Shown one piece after another: positions 38,182 through 47,819 of a DNA stretch of 64,000 bases. Location of the stretch: contig JAOALB010000102.1 in assembly GCA_025331125.1 (NCBI GenBank), forward strand, positions 50,382 to 114,381, read 5' to 3'. Source of the stretch: Mycogone perniciosa (Eukaryota > Ascomycota > Sordariomycetes > Hypocreales > Hypocreaceae). Both the position numbers and the translations under genes were made by a program. The notes beneath the pieces were generated by a model that had not been told where the DNA came from, did no database searches, and saw only the letters and a list, made by a program, of their open reading frames with translations. How positions within the stretch are numbered: the stretch's first letter is position 1; every line of letters begins with the position of its first letter.

Positions 38182-38761
38182 TGTTAAAAAGGAGGGCTAT
38201 AAAGTAAGGATTTTAGTGTATTTAGGTAACCTTCCTATTCTGGCTAGACCCGGAATTAGGCCTAATGCTAGGACCAAGTTCTGGAGGAACTTTAGTATAA
38301 GTTAGGAAATGTCTGTTATTTTTAACAATAACAATTAAGCTAAGACCAGCTACCCCGCCTACCCTAGACTTAATATAATAGCTATAATAGCTATTGTAAA
38401 AAATCTAACTAAAATAGTTTCCTGTTTATATAGCTGTAAGTCGATTTAAATGATTTCCTATATAAATAGATTTTGCGGAAAATAGGAATAAAGCTATAAA
38501 CCTAATTCTATTGCTGCATTTTTATTATTTAATTAAAGGACTATTATCGAAGATAAAGCTATTATTTATATAACCACTTCTATACTGGCCATATATATAT
38601 TAGATATTTTATAGCTTTTAGCTATTAGATTATTTACAACTTAATTGTTTATCTATTATAAGCCTAATTAGACTTTTAGTTGTTTCCTTATTGCTGCGTT
38701 ATATGCAGTTTCCTAAAAGCTATATATAAATAAGGTTTAGTATAACCTTGTTTTTTTAACA
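38182..38761 (+). repeat. 3' LTR of Copia A
   Basis: TGTTAAAAAGGAGGGC to CCTTGTTTTTTTAACA, 580 bp. The same family is found at 3592/10127 (split), 5009 (reverse) and 42298 (reverse). Confidence 0.85.
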
Positions 38762-41700
38762 ATATTAAAATACTCTTTTAATATATTATTAACTAGTTTT
38801 TAGAATATTATTAAGGCGTTAATAAAATTAAAATGTATAATTGAATATTTAAATAAACTATATTTAATTTAACAGGCAGTTATTTATTTATATTTTCTTT
38901 TAATTTAAATATAGTTATAAGCGCCTTTAAAATCTAATACTATAAACTACTTTCTTTTTTATAGTTTATCTTATAATTTTATAATTAAAAATAAAAAAGT
39001 TTTATCTTTAACAGTAATTTTATTAAACTATTAGTAATTTGTAATTAATTATAATTTACGTTTTTTTAAATATAAATATAATAAAATAGTTTACTTTTAA
39101 TAAAAAGAAATATACCTTTTAATTAATATATTATTTAAATAATTATATAAACTTTTAAGCTTTTTTTTATTTTAATTATAAATTTTATAAAAGGTAATAA
39201 TAATATTACCTTTAAATTTAATTATATAGTTTTATTAACTATATTTTAATAGCTTTATATTAAATATTTCTTTAAATAGTTTATTATATATTTTATATTC
39301 TTTAAAGATATTTTATAGTTATCTTAATAATACTATTATTTTAAAGCTTTTTATTTTAAATATCTTATTAATATTATTAAATACTTTTTATAAAAAAGTA
39401 ATTATTTTTTAGATTCATATATTTTTCCCTGTACTTTATTTAAGCTTTATCTTTAAATAAACTATTTCTATAATTAAATTAAAAGTAACTTTTTTAGTCC
39501 TTTTTATTAATTTGTTTAAACTTCTATATTTTAAATTTTCCTTTCTATTATTAAATCTTTTTAATACTTTTAATTATTTAAAAAGCTTTACTATTATATT
39601 AGTAAAATTAGATATTTTATTAATTAATATTAAAGTTATTATATTTTAACTAAAAATAATTAAAAATAATACTATATTTATTAATATTTAATATATTATA
39701 AAAAGCTATTTTTCTACATTTAGTAATTCTAAATTTAAAATAATTAATCCTTCATTTAATTTATTTATTATTATATATAAAGGCTCCTTTTTTATTTAAT
39801 AAACTTAATGTAGTTTAATTTTCTTTTTTTAAAGTAATTATAAATAGTCTACTGTTATAAATACAATAAAATTACCTATTACCTTATTATATATTAATAT
39901 ATATAATTAATACCTTTTAACTAGTATTTCTAATCTAAAATATAATATATTTTTATTATTACTTTTATTATTTAATATTTTAAAAGATATAATTTATTAA
40001 TTATTACTTTATACCTTTTTTATAAAACATATTACTTATTCTTTAATACTTTTTATTTTATATAAATTCTATCATTAATTAAAGTTTTTTAAAGTAAATA
40101 TTATTTTCTTTTATTATAAGCAGTTCTTTTATAAATAATAAAGTTAAATTAATTTTAATATAGCTTCTTTTTAATTTAATTAATCTTTTTACTTTTTAAA
40201 GTAAGTTTATACTTTATATACCTTTATATTTACTATTTTTAAAGATTCCTTTATAAGTAAATAATATATTTATCCTTTTAATAATATATATAGTTTAATA
40301 ATAAAGATAAAATATTATTAGTTTATTATATATTTTAATAGTTGAATTTACTTTATTTATATATCATATACTTTGAACTATTATCCTTTAAATCATATTA
40401 TTTATTATATTTTAACTTTTTATTATAATTAAAGTATTATTTTATTAATTTCTTTTAACAGTAAATATAATATCTTTTAAACGTATATTTTTCTAAATCT
40501 TTATCGCTAATAATTTCACTTTAAAGCTTTAATATTTAATTTCATAATAATCATTTTCAAGTTTTAATATTATATAACTATAATCTATTTTTTAAAAGTA
40601 TTATAATTTTATATATATTTTATAAAATAAAATAAAATTTTAATTAAAAATATATTATACTTTACTTTTTTATTAAAGTATACTATATAATTATATATAA
40701 TATAAGTAGTTTAAAATTTTATATAATATTTGATATAAATAAAGTGATTTATATAAATATAAATATATTTATTTAATTATATATTTATCGTAATTCCTTT
40801 AATCAAATAAAAATAATATTTATTTAAACCTCTTTAAAGCTATTATATATTAATGATATATTTTTTAGTTTGAAAGGTATAATATTATATAATAATAGTC
40901 TATATTATAAAAGGTTATTTTTACTTTTATTATTAAAGTTACTACTATTAATTTATTTTTTTATTACTTACAGTAATTTAATTAAAATATTAATAGCTAA
41001 TTATAATAATTATTTATTTATATTATTTTCGTTAGATACATTCTTTAAAAATTAAAAGTTCAAACTTTAATTAATATTCTTTTTAATTTGTTATAAAAGT
41101 TTTTTTAAATTATTTTAAATATTAATTATTTTTATTTTTATTAAATCTATAAATAAAGCACCTATTATTATAATATATAATTTAATTAAATTATATATAA
41201 TTAATAGCTTTTAAAATTATATTAACTTTTTATTTAAGTTTGAATATCGGCTTTTAAAGCTTATTAACTTTTAATTTTTATAAAGCTTTATAATCCTTTA
41301 AAATATATTTTAATTTATTATAATTATAATAAATAACTTTTACTTTTCCTTTTTAAATAGTATTTAAATTTAGTTAATTAAATCTTTTATTATTATAGTT
41401 AATAATATATTTCTATTATTCTTTACTTTTATTTATATCTTTTTAATATTTATAAAATCTATTTAAATTATTATTTTCTTTTTTATATTTAAATAAAGTT
41501 TATAAAATAAATCATTTATATTTCTATATTTTTTATAAACTCAATTATACCTTTATTATAAAATAATTTAAAAGCTTCCCTTTTAACTTTTAACTTAAAT
41601 CTATTATAAAAGTATTTAATAAAAGTAAAGTTTTTTTATTTAACTTTAGAAATATAGCTTTTAAAGTATATAATATAATTTAAATATTTCCTTTTTTAAA

Positions 41701-42297
41701 TTAAATTTATAAATTTACTTTTTATTATATTTTCTTTATTAATAATATTTAAAATATTCTTTAATGTTTTTTAAATTAAATCTTATTAATAAATATAAAC
41801 TATATTTATTCATTAGCTTTACTTTTATGATTTAAAAAATCCCTTTAAATAAGTTTAAATTACTTTTAAGTATTTCCTTTAAAGTATTTAATAATTAAAT
41901 AGACTTTATTAATTTTTATATTAAAGTTAATTAAAAAGCAAATAAAATAATTATTTAATTAAATAAAAACTAATTAAAGTATTATAATGCTTTTATTAAA
42001 GGGTTTAAAAGGCTGTATTTTAAGTAATTCTTTTAAATCCCTTAAAGGTTAATTCCTTTTATAGTTTAATTTAAAGTTTAAAGTAAATATAGGCAGTATT
42101 TAATTCTATAAGTTTATAATAGTTATTTATTATTAATAAATTATTTAATTAAGCTTAGTATTTTTAATAATTAAATATTAATAGTATTACTTTTGTTTTA
42201 TATAGTTAGCTTTTATATATTAAAAGGCTTCTTTTATATAAATATATAGTTATTTTATTTTATTAACTTTATTTTTATTTTTACTTCTATTTATATT
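38762..42297 (-). pseudogene. Gypsy B2 gag to RT relic
   Basis: On the minus strand it matches B1 20940-22886 plus 29995-31927. For example, the sequence at 38762-38960 mirrors the B1 RT region around SAYNFI to KKYFNI. The match stops at the Copia A junction inside RT, after the KYFNI-like segment. A 61-codon plus-strand open frame at 40870-41055 is antisense to this and not a gene. Confidence 0.65.
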
Positions 42298-42878
42298 TAT
42301 TAAAATAACACGGTTATACTAAACCTTATTTATGTATGGCTTCTAGGAAGCTGTATACAACGCAGCAATAAGGAAACGACTAAGAGTCTAATTAGGCTTA
42401 TAATGGATAAATAATTGAATTGTAAATGATCTAATAGCTAGAAGCTATAGAATATCTAGTATATATACGGCCAGTATAGAAGTAATTATATAAACAATAG
42501 CTTTATCTTCTACACTAGTCCTCCGACTAAATAATAAGAATACAGCAGCAGAATTAGGTTTATGGCCTTATTCCTATTTTCCGCAAAATTCATTTATATA
42601 GGAAATCGTCTAAATCGACTCACAGCTATATAAACATGAAACCATTTTAGTCGGATTTTTCACAATAGCCATTATAGCCATTATATTGAGTCTAGGGTAG
42701 GCGGGGTAGCTGGTCCTAGCTTAATTGTTATTGTTGAAGATAACAGAAATTTCCTGACTTACACCGAGGTTCCTCCGGGAACTCGGTCTTAGTGTCGGGC
42801 CTAATTCCGGGTCTAGCCGGAATAGGAAGGTTATCCATTTACACTGAAATCCTCGCTTTTTAGCCCTCCTTTTTAACA
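42298..42878 (-). repeat. Solo LTR of Copia A family in B2
   Basis: TATTAAAATAACACGG to CCCTCCTTTTTAACA, 581 bp. A perfect 5-bp TSD ATATT flanks it (42293-42297 and 42879-42883). It is lightly RIPped. Confidence 0.9.
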
Positions 42879-43018
42879 ATATTATTATTTTTATTATTAT
42901 TTTATATTAAATAAAAAGGCAGAATAAAAGGTAAAATATTAAAAGAGGATACTATAATAGATATATTTATAATATTATTTACAATCTTTAATTGCCTTTT
43001 AAATAAAAGCTATTAATA

Positions 43019-43414
43019 TATAATAATTAAGGTTAATTTTTAATACTTAAATTACGGTTTATAGATTTATATTAATAAAAAGGTTAAAAATATATACTAA
43101 ATAAGGTAATATAATTATAATTTTATAAAATCAGCAGTTTTAATAAATATAATTTATTAATAACTATTTAAATAACTATTTAAATAACTATACTAAATAA
43201 ATAATAAGCTAGTTATATATATATATAAAGTAATTATAGATTACTTTAATTATACTTAGTTTCTTAATAATCTATAGTAAGTCCTTCTATTAGCTTACTG
43301 GGATTACTTTATAGTCTATAGTAACCTAAGTGATCTAATGCTGATTAGTTCGTCTATCCGAGGTTCCTCTGGGTATATACTACATCACGTTCTTATAATG
43401 GTCGGGTCGTGACA
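43019..43414 (-). repeat. 5' LTR of Gypsy B2, RIP boundary inside
   Basis: It starts TATAATAATTAAGG (heavily mutated) and ends GTCGGGTCGTGACA (intact). The left two thirds is AT-converted, while from about 43300 on the sequence keeps normal C and G. It shares its U3 type with 1810-2198. Confidence 0.8.
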
Positions 43415-43539
43415 AAGACTTAATTGTTCATTTATAGTAGCGGCAGTTAAACGATCAATCTTAGCTTGGCCCAGCAGGCTATATAAAGGATATTTTTCTT
43501 TTCTTTAGCTCTACTGATTATATCTCGCTAATATACCCC

Positions 43540-43990
43540 TTTAGTGTTTTTTACTGTTTTTTTAAAACACTTTTAAGTGCTATAGAGATAGGCGTTTAGC
43601 GGCGTAGCTGCTGTTCTCTTAGCTGTTAGGAAAGCCTAGTGGCTCTATTCGCACTCGGCTCCCTACTATAGTCTAGGAGGTAGTTAACCTGGTGGTCGGC
43701 TTGTTGTCTTGGCAGATTCGCAGAGGAGAGACAGTAGCGCCTCGGCTGCTTGGTCTGCGGCTGCTGCTGTCAGTTGGAGGGGGGTAAAGAATAGGATCCC
43801 TTCATTAACTAAAGCTAGGAAACGTCCCCTGTTATCGTCCCCTTTAACCCTTAGCCCTCTAAGTGGCGTTGGGCAGTAGGCTAGGGCTGGGATTGTAATG
43901 CTTAGTGTATGGTCGGCTTAAGATTGCTCTATAATTTAGTCCTGTAGGGTGGTACATTCATAAGGCCTTACATAACTAAACATATTTTCC
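43540..43990 (-). pseudogene. Probable non-RIPped LINE (Tad-type) fragment
   Basis: On the minus strand a partly open frame reads RGRFLALVNEG, then an Ala-rich AADQAAEALLSLLCESA helix and a TTSRPPG segment. This resembles the linker between endonuclease and RT of fungal Tad1-type LINEs, which often has an EALTELL...AAGRP pattern. Stops follow. Base composition is normal, so this piece was not RIPped. The call is from pattern memory and tentative. 43415-43540 has a TATATAAAGG and nothing else I can name. Confidence 0.35.
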
Positions 43991-43999
43991 ACAGTCTCA

Positions 44000-45844
44000 G
44001 GGAGGACAGCAGAACGTACTTATTATCATTGCTGGTAACACTGAACCGCGCTGGTAAGAACAACCTAACGAAGGTGCTAGCGTAAGGTGGCGGTGGCTGA
44101 GAAGACTATGGTGGAGGGTTACTATTAGGAATGTGTGATATATAAGGCGTAATTGCTCGATGGCAATTACGGCGTCATTTTTGCACGACAGAATGAAAGT
44201 CCGCATTTATACTCCGACATATTTGCAATTCTTCGCTGTAGACTCACGATTGCCTTCCAGTACCAGTAAGGTGGAATAAATGGAGGAGTTCTTGGCAATG
44301 GCCAAAAGTTCGTCGAGTCGCCGGACGAACTCAAAGGCAATCCTCGCGTAAAGCTGATCGTATAGTCAGCAGTCATTTTTCTATACGGGTCGAAAGGCAC
44401 CTGAACTCCCTCTCTATTTATCTCTCCTGTTGATGTCTTGGGAACTGTGCCCTTTATCTCTGATTGTTTTCTAGCCAGCCACTTTCTAGTGTATACGGAA
44501 CGCGTCGCGTTCCTCTGTTCTACATCTTTAGCTCCTCAAGTTCCATATCGCAATTTCCTTCATTTCAACTTCAACAGAGTTTTCAACCTAGTCCGTACCA
44601 TCCGATAGCAAGTTCCGCCCAACGACAGGATTTCAGAATTTTTGCCGCAGACCTTTCCCATAGACTCTTTAAGTACCGATTTCCTTATAATAAGCGGTTA
44701 AGATTGAGAAATTTCCTACTGGCGGCTGGAGGGTTGATGAGGTGTATGTTTGATGTATATAATTTAGTGAACAGCCATGGACGAGAAAGTGAATTCTATA
44801 TAAACGATGCACGTTTTACGAATTTATACTATACGTAAAGCGACTAACCAGCACGCCCACGCATAGAATGGATTTAGCTGAGGACTATTGAGGGTCGATC
44901 TGTGTGATACGAAGTTCTGTGGACTGGTGCATGGGGCTGCTTCTACGCGGCTGTCAGTAAAAGCCGCCAAGTTTGGAGAGATTAAAAGGCCAGGGGCTGA
45001 TAGGAAACTAGCTTCCTGCAATGGTGACTACAGGCGAATTTTCACTATATCTCAAGTTTCCCATATGATTTAAGCCGACGAGCTCTACCCGAACCCAGCT
45101 TATCAATGCCTAATTCTATATAGGGTCAGAGGTCAGAGTCTTACGGTCCAACGAATGGACCCTGTAAAATACTATAATATTGCTGACGGTAACTTTTGAC
45201 TTTCAGAGTTTAGAAGCCACCTTCCCACCATTGTCATCATCTCCACCATCATCAGGTGGTTGTTTAGTTGATGCTGAAACTATGTTATAGCTTCTGAATT
45301 GGGACGCTGAAATGTCTCCGCAACACCAAGAGATCGACCAGATACTAGTTAATGCTAATGCCTCCACCACTACCTGCCGAAATTCTCCACCTATCAGGAC
45401 GAATAACACGACTGCAAATACACGATGCATCCCTAGCTCAGTAGAGGACTAAGGTCGATTAGATACACTTCGGCAACTGTCCAATAAGCAAATAGATAAT
45501 CATTGCTAGCTGAATTGTAGTAGATATAGCACTAGAGTTTTTACGATATCAAGTACAGAGACGGGTTTTCGCAAAGGGTATTACAGAATGGCAAGCTAAT
45601 GATGAAATGCACGTTCTGGGTGCGCTGTACCGACTGCATCATACCCGTGCGCCCATAGAGAAACTGTAGGAGGACGTGCGGTAGCACGTCTGATAGAGTC
45701 ACAAAACTGGGAAGAGAACAAAAGGATGCCAACGCACTATTTGACCCTAATGCCAATAGTGCAAATAAACGCACAACAAGTTGGCTATATGATGCGGCGG
45801 GGGTAAGGTAATAATCAAGGAAGGTCATTACGCTTAAGTAGACC
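44000..45844. other. No recognisable gene; one 124-codon frame
   Basis: Normal GC. The longest plausible frame is on the plus strand at 44464-44838 (124 codons, Ser/Phe-rich start), with no family resemblance, and short frames on both strands overlap here. A C-terminal exon or pseudogene cannot be excluded. No tRNA or TE terminus was recognised. Confidence 0.3.
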
Positions 45845-45924
45845 TTATATAATAGCTTCCTAATATAATAGCTTCCTGATATAGTAGCTTCCTAATATAG
45901 TAGTTTCCTAATATGGTAACTACT
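45845..45924. repeat. 16-bp minisatellite, five units
   Basis: Consecutive units of the type TAATATAGTAGCTTCC with one to three differences each run from 45845. The last unit (45909-45924) is degenerate. Confidence 0.8.
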
Positions 45925-47819
45925 AGATTAGGTAAAAGAGACTTGGTTAAGATAGGTATAATAGATGTACCCAACAAAATATCTGGCATTGAAGAGAGGG
46001 GGCTTTAAGAGCCCCAAACGTCTTTAAGAGGACTATTGGCTGCAGTTTAATACTATAAGGATCCCGATCTCAAACGAGGATGCGTTTTTTTGCCAACGCG
46101 ATTACAGCCGCAAGACTTGCAGAGAGTTAATATCTTAAGGGGCTTCTTGAAGAAAAGCACGAAAAGCAGCCGTTAAGAGCCATTAGCATTAATCAGCGCT
46201 ATTACATCTATCTCTCTGCAGCAGCGACCCTTATCCAGACTCAGAGTTGGCTTAACTGGCGGTTTGGTCCACTTTTTACAATTCGTAAGCGGTGCCATCT
46301 TTGACCGGGGAGAGAACAAGCAGTGTTCTGAAGGCGACGAGGCGTCTTGAAAGCAGCAACTCCCAGTCGTCCTGCAAGTCACACAGCATCCTTAGTTGCG
46401 GGTTCTGCCAACGCTTCTGATAGACGTTCCGGTAGACTAACAAGACTGGCCAAAGCGGCCAACAAGAGGGCAACCCAATATGTCGAGACCAAACATCCAC
46501 TCTGGTATTCACTATTCTTTGTCAAGGAGTGCGCGCGACCAGTGAACGTTGGTATTTTTATACACGTCGAGATTTCATTGCATTATCCGTGACTTATAGC
46601 TGTCGACTTTATGTGTATACACCACACCGGCTTGCGCTGTATCTCTTTAATGGATGATAAGGAATAGAATTGGATTGACGTGTGTGCGACATTCAGTACA
46701 CTGTAGAGTGCTGTAATATAGTGAGACTGGTGGGTTCTTACAGGGGGATGCTCACTGCACCCCCAGTACTAATATTGCTTACAGAAGACCTATGGCATTT
46801 GATGAGGGTACCAGCAATTCAATATCTGCAATGCCATGAAGTCGAATTTCAGACGACTGTGTATACGCACTAACGGCTTGAACCACCGCTCTTCACGATC
46901 ATAGGGCTGAGAGAGGCAGTCAGGAGAGCATTTGTTTCATTCGCAGGCTGGCGTGACTCTGCTGGTCTTTCGAAATTGGATTCGGCATGGAGGTGAGGCT
47001 GGAGATAATACGAAATAGTTACTACCAATCCGAGGAAGTGAGATGAAGTGGCTAATTTCTAGGGATTTAATAACGTCATGTAATCATGGTGCAGAAGCTA
47101 TTTAACTGTAATTGGTCTCTCTTATCTGTGCGGCGTTTCGTGGAGTAAGATGTTGAGTACTATCACAGAGGTGGTGATATGTGCAGTATTGGCAGATGGA
47201 GTGACACTTGAATATCAGAAGAGCAAAACAAGTATTCATCTATATAAAGAGCGTCTACTCCGTATAGCAAAATAAAGGATCAAAAACATGAAGGAAATAA
47301 TGAAAAGAAACTTAACAAACAAAAGAAAAACAAGGATTTTATATCGTTACTCGGCGAGCTAACTTCGTTGGCCTGAGGGCCAGCTATGTCCATCCACAGC
47401 TGTCCACACCTTCAAAACATATACCTACTCCCACTCCTCAGAAGTAGGATAATCAAACATGAGTGGAACCGGGTACGAGATTGAGGAAAAAGGAAAGACG
47501 AGGGACTCGAGTAATCGGACCGACGCAGTCAACCCGCCGAGCAAAGTGCATGTAAGAAAATAAATCATTGCAAACACAAACTGAAACGGGAAAGTAAATA
47601 ACATTCTGATCCTCCTCGCCTATTAGCGATATTCCTGTCATAAGCCTAAAAGCTCTCAAGTATATCTCCAATTGTGAACATAGGGAAAAAAGAAAAGAGG
47701 TCGTGGGGCGTCTGTTAGGAGAAACCTGTTGTAAAGAGATTGTCAGCAGCCCGCCCACAGTATTCGAGAGTCACGGTAGTAGGAAAACTAATAGCTGGGT
47801 TAAAATGTCTAAATAGTGA
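45925..47819. other. Intergenic, no recognisable gene
   Basis: Only short overlapping frames occur. One of 81 codons on the plus strand (46347-46592) is Ala/Arg-rich and unrecognised. The part from about 47220 to 47819 is A-rich and is probably downstream (3' UTR) sequence of the minus-strand gene ending at 47820. Confidence 0.35.

Larger units (their letters stand above)
3592..38761 (+). mobile_element. Ty1/Copia element A, forward, broken by five insertions
   Basis: The direct LTRs are 3592-3809 joined to 10127-10485 (5') and 38182-38761 (3'). Internal segments are 10486-10842 (leader), 17683-20551 (gag, protease, integrase), 35372-35376 with 35768-37843 (RT, RNase H) and 38121-38181 (3' end with polypurine tract). 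Domain order (integrase before RT) is Copia-type. When the insertions and one TSD copy are mentally removed, the integrase reading frame runs through the B1 and E2 sites with sensible residues, which supports the reconstruction. Flanks AAAGT and ATATT do not match, so no TSD is present. The element is dead in every reading frame. Confidence 0.8.
1810..43414 (-). mobile_element. Gypsy/chromovirus B2 (outermost element), reverse, split by nested insertions
   Basis: The two ends are B-family LTRs in the same (reverse) orientation with the same U3 type: 1810-2198 is the 3' LTR and 43019-43414 the 5' LTR. Internal sequence survives at 2199-3591 (integrase C-terminus and chromodomain) and at 38762-42297 plus 42884-43018 (gag to RT). 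Both parts match element B1 on the opposite strand. Next to the 1810 LTR is an AAAAGGGGGATAT polypurine tract on the minus strand, as expected beside a 3' LTR. The flanks AACAC (1805-1809) and AAGAC (43415-43419) agree at 4 of 5 bases and may be a mutated TSD. Everything from 3592 to 38761 is a nested insertion. About 1.64 kb of B2, equal to B1 31928-33569, is missing at that junction. Confidence 0.8.

Noticed and set aside
40870..41055. 61-codon plus-strand frame
   Set aside because: It is antisense to the Gypsy B2 gag-pol relic and is just AT-rich chance.
38182..42878. Family-A LTRs at 38182-38761 and 42298-42878 as an element pair (both next to ATATT)
   Set aside because: They are inverted. 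The 42298 copy has ATATT on both sides and is solo. The ATATT after 38761 appears to be coincidence, because GGGAG (polypurine tract) precedes that LTR.
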